The position numbers were made by a program, and so were the translations under genes. This document shows positions 41,201 through 52,993 of a stretch of DNA of 64,000 bases, piece after piece. Each line of letters begins with the position of its first letter. Positions within the stretch are counted from its first letter, which is position 1. The notes under the pieces were generated by a model. The model made no database searches. It was not told the origin of the DNA and saw only the letters and a program-made list of their open reading frames with translations. The stretch is from Crambe crambe (lineage: Eukaryota > Porifera > Demospongiae > Poecilosclerida > Crambeidae), in the NCBI GenBank assembly GCA_963924555.1, contig OZ004595.1:5698599-5762598 (forward strand), in the 5' to 3' direction.

Positions 41201-42478
41201 AGGAGGGAGGGAGGGGGTCAAGTGGTGTGAATGAAGGAACCACCTTCACTTACGAACACGAGATACAGTCCCACCAAAGTTTGAGACAATTTTCATCAGA
41301 TTTCTACTCGGATATTTAAGCTACTGGTCCTGATTGGAGGTTTAAATAGTTCACTAAAGATGATTGATGTCCTGTTTTCTGGTTGTAGGTCCGAGGGGCT
41401 CTGTCCATGCACAACCTTGTGGATGCCGGATTGGTGGAACTGGGTCTTAGTAATGACCCCCAATCAGGGGTCAACAACCCCCTCGCCGTCATGACCAAGG
41501 AGATAGATGGTGTGGAAGTTGTAGTCAGTCCAGGAGGATCTGATCTGGACTCTGAAGGCACTGCTAATGATGTGAGTTTGTTATTGTTGTGACCCTTTAC
41601 CGATTACTGTGCAGTATGTTTGTTGACCTTTTACCATACTGAACTCTCTCCTCTCTCTCTCTCAGATGACAAAGCTCTATTCCAACCCCATGTATGAGCT
41701 TACTAATGGAACTCCCACAAGAACAAGAGAAGAAATTGAAGAAGAAATTTCACGACGTCAAAACATGTTTGCTGCCTCATCTTCCGAAAATATCACTCTA
41801 ATATCAAAGAAAAAGGTGACAAAGACTCGTTCCAGTGATATCCCTTACCAATTCACTCCAGACTATCAAGAGAGTCCACCTGCTCGTCACAGCAAGGTGT
41901 TCAGTCTGGGTCATGTGACTCAGCAGTCTTATAAGCCTGTAGAGACGTCGAAAGAAGATGCGAATTTATCTCCCCTTAAAATCAGCAGAAGAAGCAGCGA
42001 TTTCCTTCAAGCAACGGACATCGACACAGGAAGACCTATCTCTGTGCCGAATCAGAAAATTTCGGTAACAGGAGGAAACAGTAACAACGAATATGAAAGT
42101 AAAGGAGTTTCTCTATCTCCTTTTAATAATAGTGAAGCTGCACAACGAAGGCAACAATTTTCCTCTCACTCTAAAAGTTTAGACACTACAAATTCTTCAA
42201 AGTCAAAGACAGAGTCAAAGAGTTCTAGACATCGAAGTAAAAACTCTCCTCTTACTGATAGTAGTGAGGTCCAACACTTGAAAGAAAAATTTGAAACTTT
42301 TGTATCTGGTCCTTCCACATCTCAGCGTCGTGATGATGCTAATCACCTGATGAAGGAGTCGTCACAATTCCAAACCAGAACTGGAAATCAAACTAGTCTG
42401 AATTCAGCTGAGAACAATTCTGATTCTGGGCGGGAGAGTATGGTATTGGAACCAGACAACTCAGTAGCTGCCACATGA
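33552..42478 (+). CDS. Rhodopsin-class GPCR with very long cytoplasmic tail (prostanoid-receptor-like?)
   Basis: Seven coding exons: 33552-34378, 37317-37455, 39370-39583, 40549-40641, 40926-41161, 41389-41571 and 41666-42478; phases close to about 834 residues. The N-terminus has several N-glycosylation sequons (NCS, NQS, NGS). TM1 is ALVFLLSLIGNTCTIALLS; TM2 carries LALTDLL; the DRY box is ERYFAV followed by NRPFIYRKY; TM6 lies in ARMLFAVVALFYITW; and TM7 has NPVLYGLLARQYR (355-359). Tail residues 360-834 are hydrophilic and Ser/Thr-rich with no domain I can name. The ERY motif, RPFIYRKY loop and short TM6-TM7 connection resemble prostanoid receptors, but this is a weak assignment. The ATG at 33552 was chosen over an in-frame TTG at 33540 that abuts a splice acceptor. 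The stop is 232 bp from the stop of the convergent LIM gene. Confidence 0.82.
35630..35850. repeat. Minisatellite in GPCR intron 1
   Basis: Imperfect units of about 33 bp built from TGTCCTGGAGGCTTTTATTGG and ATGTCTTG/GTGTCCTGA. About six units. Confidence 0.8.
37647..37953. repeat. Direct tandem duplication, two copies of ~154 bp, in GPCR intron 2
   Basis: Copy 1 about 37647-37800 and copy 2 about 37801-37953 differ at only a few bases. Both contain CAGTCGGTGTTATCCTTTAA and ATTAGGGCCAGGCCCTTAGA. Confidence 0.9.
38155..38222. repeat. (GA)n microsatellite in GPCR intron 2
   Basis: Perfect GA run of about 33 units. Confidence 0.95.
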
Positions 42479-42710
42479 GTACATGTATGCATAGCTATTG
42501 ATAGACGATTCACTTGCCTTGTTTATTTTTGTTTACCTGTTTACCTTTTGTTTACCTTTTTTACTGCACGGGTGTTTTTATCAAACAAATATCAAAAAAC
42601 TGCATTGTTTTAAAAATATTTTTTGTAAACAGTATAATGAAGCCATTTAATTTAAATAGCTGAAGGAAAGGGGTGTGGTTTATGAAGCCTTGATCAGGCA
42701 GGAATTCTGA

Positions 42711-45700
42711 TCAATTTGTAGAGATAGATTGCAGCTGTCGCTGCCGTTGTTGTGGTGGTCGTCTGATATTGACCTGCTGCACCCTCTGCGAGTGACAGAA
42801 CCGACAGAGAAGGTGTCCATTCAAAGGGTAGCATTTCTCACCACCTCCTGTTCTACTGGCCAGTTGCTTCCTGCAATCCTGTGGTTATGTGGTAGGAGGC
42901 AATCAAGTGTGTGAAAACAACAATTAGCTAATGGGTGTAAGAACTCACTTCACATCTGTAACAGTGAATGTGGTAGTTTTTGTCCATTGCAATGACTCGT
43001 AAGCTCCTTCGACGTCCCTAAATAATAATTGTGATGAACATACCTCTTGCATTTTCAAGGTGAAATAATAGATTCATTCAACTATGGGATTAGATTTTCA
43101 CTTGATCCCTTGCTATGTCTGTTCTAACTTTCTTAATTCTCGACCAAATTTAAAAACACCAGCAGAGAGCAGAGATTATTTATGAATAATAAAGATAGAC
43201 TTTATATATACACAAAGATTCAGAAAGGATACAGAAAGATACGAAAAGATACAGAAAGATAACAATTCAATGACTTACATTTTGTGGAATGATGGGTTGG
43301 AAACAAGCGTCACACTTTGGAGCGTAGACTCTGCAGATAATTCACTAATTAACGGATGTAGCTATACCATGCAGCAGCACGCTTAGGTCGTCTCAGAGCC
43401 AGAAAAGATTACATACAAGTGGAACCTTCGAAATAATGGACACACTTGGGACCTTTTATCCCTTCTAGAAAAGTTATCCTTTTTGTGACTTTCGTACACA
43501 AAAGTAGAAACGGGTAGAGCTTGTAGAGAACCCACACATACAAGCACATATTATGTAGACATTTTAGATTGTTCCCTGTTGAGAGGTGTGTCCTTATCTG
43601 AGGTTGCACTGGTACTGGTCAGTTATTCAATGTGGGAGGAAAAGGTGAACCAAAATTTCACAACCATTTTGAATGGCCAGTATTTTTAAAGGTATAATGA
43701 CGGAAGCCATGTAATGTACAAACTCACTTGTGAGCACATGTAACGTACACACTCACTTGTGATAGTCTCTCACACAGTAGACTCTGTTCTTCGTATCGCT
43801 GGCATAATAGACCCCATCCAGAGACTGCCCACACACCACACAGCGGAAACACTCCGGATGGTAGGAGTGGCTAAGCGCTTTCAGGACCTGGGGTACAAGT
43901 GCAGGCAGAATGGGAAATGAAAAGGGAGAGTATAGGTGTTGACCCTTTACCATGTCTGTTTTTCCTTATAACTAGACACTTACTCTGTCAAAAATGTTTC
44001 GTTTGCAAGAATGACACCTTTCAAGAGTGACCTGTTATATAATGAGAAATAAAGTCTGCCCATAGCACATCTGACATCTCATTAATCTGAGCTAAATAAA
44101 TCACCCCTGCATAGCTGGTCCGATCACTGTACAACACACACATATACATGACAGTAGTAGGGGACAACTTCAATTGAAAAAAGAATAGCTGATTTCCACC
44201 AGGGATTGTCATGTGTGTTCCCTGGACATCTGGCCTTTTTTTTTTTAAATGTCTCTGGTGAATAGCACATGATAATCATATGACTAACCCACACCTAGAG
44301 CTGCAAAATGACTCATCTAAACATTTGGAGAGGCACCAATAAACTATCATACCATGGAATTTCTAGAGGTCAGAAGCGTGAAATCATAACCAGATTCATT
44401 AAACAGATAAACGCCCATCTTGTCTAGTCCGACTGCCGCCTCTTGATTAAGTATGCTCATCAACCAACCAGTCAACAACTAGAATACGCTAGCTTCCACT
44501 TAATCATATTCATGAGTTGGGGTGGAATATCTCGTTGGAAAGACCCAAGGAGAGCTTATGAATATCGCTTAGTTCCTTTTTCTTGTGGCTAAATGAGGAC
44601 AGCTCTTTCTCTTGGGATCTGTTTTTGGCATGTGGGACTATAAAAACTCTCACTGGACACTACAGAGCTGAGTGGTAATGGATCTCACAACACAGACACT
44701 CTCCAGGGAGATACCTTGCCCTGGCCATGTAAACTCACTCCTACAATGCTCTCTCTCTCTCTCTCCTCTCTGCATGCCTGTAATTATGCATGTCAGAGTA
44801 TTCTAGCTCCAACCAAACCACAGTATAGATAACCCTCATTCAACTTGCAACTGAAAAGGTTACTACGTGAACCACAGACAACCCTTATTCAACTAGAGGG
44901 AGAGAGGAGAAAGAGAGGAACATAGTTATCCCATGGTGATTGGCAGCAAGAGAAGGAAAACCAGCCAGAGCTTTGGAGAGGCACGCGTTTTTAAGTCTGC
45001 GACACTAACAAGGAGTGAAGTGGGCAGGTGAAAATATTGGCACATCATTCAGCAATCCAATTAAACAACGATTTGAAAACATGACTAGTAGCAACGCTCA
45101 GTGGAACGTAGCAAAATAGGGCAGTGTGCTACTTCTCTCTGGACAGGAACTGGCTCCCACTTGGCACTCAGCAACTTCCAAAAAGTAAACAAAACAGGGT
45201 TTTTTTGCCAGGTAAACTTTTCGATCGTTATATATGAAGTACCACTACATCATTAAGCAATTCTGATAGTACAATGGACTATGATAGAGTGCAGCCAAGT
45301 AGTTGTAAGAGTTAAAGGAACAACTAACCATTCCAAGGAAAAATGGCTGGCAAAATTTTTTTCAGTGTTTTGGGTATTACAGGACATTGATATTAATCTT
45401 CCATACACTCATTATTACTCACCTGGAAGTCTTTCTCGCATAAGAGCTGGTTTTCCTGAGTGTAGAAGTTCTGCCCTGAAAGAGGCACACCTGCAAGGAG
45501 GACGAGAGAGAAAGGGAACAGAAAGATGAGAAAAACCAAGGGGCGAGAGAGACTCTGTTCAGTAAGTTGGGCCCTTATCTGAGTATCCCATCCTCAGACC
45601 AAGGGAGTGAGAGACTGTTCAATGGATAGGGGTCATCCTGTCATTAACTCTCAATGAATAGAAGCACTAACTGACTTAAATTTCATGGTACTGTATATAC

Positions 45701-48700
45701 TGGATGTCCAATTTGCAGACAAATTAACTCCTAATTTTACTAGTTCCGATGGACAAAGTGGAGGAGTTGACCCACGACCTGCTCTCAGTATTACACCAAT
45801 CACAGACCACAACTATGACTAGAATGGTCACACACATGGGAAGGAAGGGGGTCGAATAAATCACTGGGTGAGAGGTTATCAAGTCCAAGTGAAATCATAG
45901 AGTGTTGATATCCAACACAACAACTGCATCCTCAGCAAAAGCCCACCTATTAGAGCATCTCTCTCTCTCCCCCCTCCCCCCCTCCCTCCCTCCTTCTATC
46001 CCCTCCCCTCCCCTCCCCTCTCTCTTCCTCCCTCCCTCTATCCCCTCCCCCTCCCCTCCCCCTCCCTCCCTCCCTCTATCCCCTCCCCTCCATAATGCTA
46101 CCATTGTATCATTGTTACTACATTAGAAATGCAATATCCATTCAGGACACTCAGTGAAGGCTCACCCGTACAACTTCAACATAATAATCCTCATGCCATA
46201 ACCTAACCATATGGTATTACATCCCGCCTTGCTAATCCACACACAATGGACACTATTATCAACTGCCTATTTAGTCTAGCACACACACTGAAGAATGTAA
46301 TCCATTGAGAACACATCTCAAGTAAAGGCCCACCATACAGATTCTCTCATTCGTCAACAGAATACCGAGGATGTCAGCAAACATTGTCTAGTGGGGGAAG
46401 TCCTGTCATGAGGCACATTGAATTTCAGTATTAATATTAAGTGTGTTTGTATAGCAGCTGCAACGAAATTGCATTATTCGATGGATTTTCCCAGCCCCAA
46501 TAAGGTGCCGTATTACATTAACATCCATTTCTACCTGTGTGGCTTCTCCTATAACTTGTTTATTTGGTCATCTAGTTGCTCTTTCTATTTCCTTACACAC
46601 AAAATCCTTATGACTTGGACTGTCACAGTATCCAAGGTGGAAGTATTCATTAGACAGTGACTTTAGAATTGGTTTACTCACCGCATTTGGAACAGATGCA
46701 GCACTTGAGGTGGTAGACATGCCCTTTAGCCTGACAGCCATTGTCCATTCCTATCACAGGATCACTACACACAGCACAATACCCTGCAACAACGAAACAA
46801 AGAACGAAACTAGTCAAATGTCTCTCACAAAACGACAAGGCAAGCATGAATATCGGGGAACAAAACACAAGAAAAAAAGCTTCCCTCAATGTAAGGGAAC
46901 ATGATTTAAGGGAAACTCGTTGATTAATTGAATTTTTCCTAATAATTTATTCTAGCTACTCAACATGAAAGGATAAAGTGTTCACAATCCTTGTAGATTC
47001 TCACTGCTTGCTTGCTTGCTTGTGGGCATCTAGCTCGAAATCTACACACTTGATTTATTTCCACACACCTGCACTCCATGCAGCAAGTCAATGGACCAGG
47101 ACATAATGTAATTATCAACATCAACACTTGGGGGCTAACATTGAAAATAAACATTTCATGTAAAACCAGCTAGCTTTCTCTGCTTGGCCAAATGGTATAT
47201 TAGTGAGTAAAGTTGTTGTTGATAGGACTATTTTGAATGTGTATGATACTGATCTGCTGTGGGCATATGGCAAATACAGACCGGAAATTTTCGTGGAGTA
47301 AAATTTGTGGTTTTGTATCACATGACAATGTAGAAAATATTTTAATTTGCTATTGTGGGCATAGGACTACACTGTAACAACAAGCAGAGAATTTCAAAGC
47401 TTCTTTGAGGTTAAAAATCAAATTAATATATCTTTTTCTGCTCACTCTATGCACCATGCAGTACTGATCCAAGTGGTGCAGTACTGATCCAAGTGGTAAT
47501 AACTTGGTGGAAGATGATATTACAAAATGAATCACTTAATGAGACTTTTATGACATTATATGAATAACTTCCACCCCTCCTCCTCCTCCTCCACCCCCCT
47601 CCCTCTTTAAAGCTGTATGGCACTTCAGAGTCATCCGTCGCTAAACACTAAGAAGGAAGATTTGATTGGGTGCACCAAATTAATTTGAGGAGCAATATAT
47701 ATAGGTCACTGGTGGGACTGTTCCAAGCATATTGTATCAAACAATCCATGGATTTAAGCAACCACTCATCCCATGGAAAATTCCACCACTTGGTTACATA
47801 ACTACATGTGGTAAAGGACTAATCACCATGTACTCCGATTGGACATTAACAGTCTAGTGTGTCTATAAAGAGCGCTGTTTGTCTGTCTGTGTAGAAAAGT
47901 GATCCCCTTGCTATGTAGATGAAACCAATTAAGGAGAGAGAGAGCATAATTAACATTCTACCACATACGGTGTAGGGATACGATCCATCATTGAAATTCT
48001 GCACAGCACTGAGAGGGAATGTGAACAGTCTACATAAGCTTCCTTCTTCCTGAGTCTATGTATAAGCTTCTTCAAATGCCTAGCCACACATATAGGCATA
48101 TCACTTCAAACTTCTTTTTCACATGCCTCACTTTTCCAGTCTAAGCAAGCAGCCTAGACATGCAAACATCCTTCTTTTTTAAATACCTGTATGTCAAGCT
48201 CACAGTGGCTCTATCCACCACTATATTAATTACCATGAGCTCTCCAAAAATTTACAAAAATGAAGTTGGATTTTCTCTTCGCGAGAGATACTTTCCAAAC
48301 ACCACAACACTTCCTTATAAACATATGATGTGGGGTTGGAGATGTTGGGTTGCATAAAGTGCATTCTTTTGGTCAAGGCTATGAATAATGGCTAGCATTT
48401 GTAATTACATCCTGGAAGTCCCTTTTCCCCCGGACCCCTTCCCAAGCCAGTGATGTTCACTGATTATGATGGAGCATCTCTTATAAGATACAGTATTTAA
48501 AAAATCTCCCCTTAGATTAGCTACTCTCTGCATGTTTGTTTTGGCAAATGTATGTAACAATTAAACTTAAGTGTGGGCAAAGGGAATTCTTTTCAGTTTT
48601 AATATCAACATTCTGTTGATAGCTACTCATAAATTACTGCAGCGGACCCTCTCTATTAAAACAGACAACATTGGGACCCCAGAGGGACGTGTCCTTATTT

Positions 48701-49458
48701 CAGAGATGAATGTTGTCCCTATTCCAACATTCCAGGTCTCCTCTACTTGACAGAAAGGTTCTACTTAAGTGGCATATGCGTAAAGTACATCGTACTCACC
48801 GAAAAACTCCTCGTGGTATTCTGGATCCAAAATTGCATAGTCATGATCTGGGAGTGGTTCCAAAATGGCATAATCGTGAGTCACTATGTTTGATGGACGA
48901 TCCTTCTTCCTGGAAGAAGTGCTATCACTTGATTTCTTCTTGGATGATGTGGGGAGGTTGCTTTGACTGTCGCGCTGCAGAGAGGAACCACTGGGATGAC
49001 TGGTCGAGTTTTGTTTTTGTTTGGATTTCGGTGGGTAACTGGGTCTGGAAGGAGCCGGCCGTTTGATCCGGCTATCCGAGGGGAATCTCGATAGGACCAT
49101 ACCATCCACTTCAGGTTCACCTTGAGTGCACATTGACGACCCAACAAAACCAGTTTGACTGGTCTGCGGTGGGAGTGACTGAGTTAATGCATCCCTTGAG
49201 CTACTTCTGGTCGATTTTGTGGAGTGAGTGTCTTCTCTGTGATTCACAAAGTTTGACGTTGGAAGGTCAGCACGCTGGGGACTGGTGACTGAACTGGTTG
49301 GACTGGTTATCAAACTAACGGGGGAGAGAGGGAAACCTGATGAACTGGATTCTACCTCTTCATCGGAATCTTGGTACCATTTTTTCTCAGATGATGTGGT
49401 GGTATTGTCATTTGTGCTAAATGTGTACATGCAAATCAATGGAGTACTGATGATAAAC

Positions 49459-49490
<32 letters not shown>

Positions 49491-52400
49491 AAGGTTCTTG
49501 TTCACCTCTAAATTTTCCCCCTGATACTTTACAGCTCTCTTTGGGAGGTGGATATAACCACCTCAGTCTCTCTAAGAGACCAAACCCATCAAACCACTAA
49601 TCATGACATCTGGTGTGGCCCAGCTTCTTTGTTTGTTTTTGTTTGCTTGTTTACATAATGTTATGGATATATACACCACTTGAAAGCTCACCCTGGGTTC
49701 TAGAGTCCCCAATGGAATTATACCCATGAAACTTGTTGTCTAATAAGATCACCCCATAATACCACCCTGTAACAAGACCACTTTGTCTATTAAGGTTACT
49801 CTGCCATGTCCCAACAGCACCTATTTAGGGACTGGCACATTATGCTTTTTTTGCTTCCCTATTATTCTATTCTTTAATTCCAGCTTTATAGATCGAGTCA
49901 TTAAGACCCATTATCCTTTATATATGCTATAGTGTTAGCTTTCTGCAATCTCAGCTTTGGTAGGTGTACATGTGAAAATTATATAGCCTATTATGCCAGC
50001 ATTATGCTTCCTGCTTTGATAGACCTATCTGGCAGAATGTGCCAGTCCCTACATCTATTACAATGGATATAATTATACTGAGTCCTATTTCTTACTTACC
50101 TTTTAGCATTGGCATCATTTTCACTGGCCACTTTGGTTGGCGATGCAAGCACCTCCATAAGCGTGCTCAGAGCCTCCACTGTGCTGTTGGCAACCTCACG
50201 CACATTCTGGTCCAAGCTTTGCCTCGACCAGTTGAACTCCAGCATGGCCTTCCTTTCTGTAGCATCCAAACTCTCACCTAACGAGGTCCGATTTTGTTCC
50301 TTGTCTGATACTGGTTCCGGTGAATTGACAATAGCAATGGTAGAGGAATGAAGATTTCGTTCTATATCAGATTCACTGGAGACTTCATGCGCTTTTGAAG
50401 ACCATGATTCACTGCTAGTATCGGAAAGGGACACAGACAGAGGTTTATGTGGTTTTAGAGAGGAGAGTTCAGACTTTCTAGGATGGTACTTAAAGGTACT
50501 TTCTGTCGAGCATCTCTGTAAGGGACGTTCATCTCTGTCATTTGTGAGTTCGTGCGAAGAACTACTAACAGTTTTATTTCTGTTCACAGAGGTATAAATA
50601 GCACTGGTTCCAACCGAATATCTCCGAAGAGGAGACTCTTCTTTGTCATTAGACATAATATGATCCTTTATTCCTTCCTTCTCCGATCGTCTCGAGTCTT
50701 TTGGTCCACTGGGCCTTTGCTTCAAAGAGTGCGCAGAATTGAAATGGTCCCCAGCTGATCCTGTATTGATTGTTAGACTTCTGTTGCTACTGGGCTTCAC
50801 TTTAAGTGATTGGGCGGAGCTGAAACCATCTCTGGTTGTGATGACTGAACTTTTATTACCGGAGTTCAATTTCAGTGACTGGGTAGCATTGGGATGGCGA
50901 TCTCTTCCAGTACTCGTGTTAATACCAGATTTGAATTTCATTGACAGCTTTGTACCAGCCTCTTCTGGCGCTAAATTTCCATCACTGTCAGAAAATCCCG
51001 ATTTTGCCACTTCACCATCTATCACGACAATGTTATCCGGAAAATCCTCTTTCCCAGACTGGGGAGGACTCATTACAGCTCTGTGAGTGTCCTCAATTGT
51101 CTCATAAACTGGTTCGATCTTCTTCTGAGAAGTAATTTCATTTGGCGAAGAGAGACGGTCATACCAACCTTCTTTCTTCTTTGTATTGGCAGAACCAGCG
51201 GTTAGATTCTGCACATCAGATACTTTACTTGTTGTGGAGGTGGGAGATAGTGTGTCATATCCTGATGACGAGTCCCCGGTGTTTGCTTGCATAACTCCCC
51301 CTTGTCTCTTCTTTTCCAAACGTGCTGCTTGACTTCCGGAACTCTCTGAAGCTTGTTTAGCTGAGAAAGAGCGTGTAGGATTTTGTAAAGAGGAGGACCC
51401 TGCCATTAGAGACATTGGACGAGTTGAATTGTGTCTTTTAGGAGGTCCGCCATCTTGCGCCATGTGCACAATACGGCTACAACTAGATACATTGATAACC
51501 TTGAGAGAAGAATTCCGAACAGGATTTCTGGGCAGATTAGCAATATTATCTTTACTTTCTGAAGAATTCGCTGATACTTTGGATCCAGATGTTGCTGGAA
51601 CTGGAATCGAAGATGGCTTGTTATCGGAATCAGATAGTTTCCTCGGCTTGTAGCCATTATCGGAATCAGACAGCTTCCTTGGTTTGTAGCCATTATCCGA
51701 ATCGGACAGTTTCCTCGGCTTGTAGCCATTATCGGAATCGGACAGTTTCCTTGGCTTGTGGCTATTATCGGAATCGGACAGTTTCCTCGGCTTGTGGCTA
51801 TTATCAGAATCAGACAGTTTCCTCTGAGGCATCCTCTTATCATTTGATTTTGTAAGTGAGCGCATCTTCATCCCTGATAGTTTACTGCTATCAAAGATAC
51901 CACCATGCACAGACGTTGTCATACCAGTTTTTCCGGAAGAACTGGAATCCACAATTGTTATGTTTGGAGTGGTGTGGGAGTGAATCAGCCTGACATCACC
52001 TGATTGTATGGAGCTATGCACACCACTGACTTCAGCCATAGAATTCTCTGGAGGCTGCTTGGCGGTGGCTGAGCTGGAAAGGATACGCATATTGGAACTA
52101 TTTGATGGTTCATAGCCTGTTGGTGACAAAGGTCTCTTTGGTTTTGCATCAGTAGCAGCTACACCAGACTCCCCCTCATGACTGCTGGATGAGTTTGACT
52201 TCCAGCTGTCACTGCTGATACTGTTTTTTGCATTTTGAGTTGCACCTGGAGCCACAGGTGCCGGTCGATGCGCTTTCCTCTTGGGCATAACTTGCTCAGC
52301 TTTCTTTGATGATTCAGTGGAATGTGTTAACTTCTCTGCACCTGTGCTGGCTTCACTAGATTTGTAATTTGTACTAGCTGAAGTTGTAGAAGAAGCAGAG

Positions 52401-52804
52401 TTATTGCTGTTTTTGCTGGAAGCAGCTCCTAGATATCCAAAATGAGTTCGCGGCGGTCCAGCTGTATTAGATATCTTTTTATTACGAGACTCAGAAGGAG
52501 CTGGAATGCAGCTAGTAGTTCCAATAACCGGCGCTGCTTCTGTTCTTCCGTTGGCTTTACTTTCGATCTTGAGTCCAGTGGAGTACTTTTTCTTCAAATG
52601 CACTAAAGTTGTCCCATCCGAGCTGGTCCTGCGAGGCCTGATACTATTAACACTGGTCGATGGAACTTTGAGAGATTTCTTCCAGTCGGAGGAGGGTCCA
52701 TTTGGATTCTTCTGAAAGTAATCTAAGGCATCATCCTGGATTCCTTCCATTCCCATTTCTTTGAAGAATTTGTCAGCTTCTCTTTTCAGTTCTGCTTCTG
52801 CCAT
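42711..52804 (-). CDS. Ajuba/LIMD1/WTIP-family LIM protein with very long N-terminal region
   Basis: Nine exons on the minus strand: 52804-50100, 49416-48800, 46783-46682, 45490-45423, 44031-43984, 43887-43757, 43330-43279, 43017-42949 and 42878-42711. Phases close to about 1319 residues. Three tandem LIM zinc domains occupy roughly 1110-1164 (YCAVCSDPV ... CCICSKCG), 1170-1222 (RCHSCKRN ... CFRCVVCGQSLDGV, YCVRDYHK) and 1230-1285 (PKCDACFQPII ... CYRCE, CRFCHSQRV), followed by a Gln-rich tail. Spacing and YCVRDYHK mark the Ajuba/LIMD1 group, which acts at adherens junctions, P-bodies and Hippo signalling. The ~1100-residue N-terminus is Ser-rich and disordered with six RKLSDSDN repeats (about 324-395) and two DYAIL motifs. 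Vertebrate members are about 430-680 residues, so this is roughly twice as long. LIM2 is split by a 48-bp exon. It is divergent from CDK10. Confidence 0.87.
43417..43613. mobile_element. CAGTGGAACC MITE copy in the LIM gene
   Basis: AAGTGGAACCTTCGAAATAA at the left, ACACTTGGGACC next, and TGAGAGGTGTGTCC then GAGGTTGCACTGG at the right. Inverted relative to the copies at 16-18 kb. Confidence 0.65.
45960..46091. repeat. C/T-rich low-complexity tract
   Basis: CCCTCC/CCTCCCT repeats inside intron 3 of the LIM gene. The Ser/Pro and Gly/Arg frames across it are not genes. Confidence 0.9.
51617..51829 (-). repeat. In-frame 36-bp coding minisatellite in the LIM gene
   Basis: Six units of 12 codons each encoding RKLSDSDN plus SHKP or GYKP. 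Codon differences between units (AGC/GGC, CAC/TAC) show age, while the reading frame and the RKLSDSD core are held constant. Confidence 0.95.
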
Positions 52805-52993
52805 GTTACTTTGGGTGGTAAGGATTTTTGTGGTTTGCCTGCAGCAAAAGTGTTGATCAGCTCAGACCCAAAATAACCACACACAGTTGCTAATGAAGTG
52901 AGAAGAATGCAATTCCAGCAATTTTCATTAAAAGTGGGCGTGTTTGAGAGTTAATTGCACTCCAAATAAAGCACACCGAGTCTAGCAGCTTCT
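52805..52993. promoter_or_regulatory. Bidirectional promoter of the LIM gene and CDK10
   Basis: 189 bp between divergent ATGs, with no room for separate promoters. AT-rich near both starts with one GTGGGCGTG GC-box-like site near 52937. Function inferred from position. Confidence 0.55.

Noticed and set aside
51406-51843. 145-residue frame rich in RGNCPIPIMATS repeats
   Set aside because: Shadow of the RKLSDSDN coding minisatellite in another frame.
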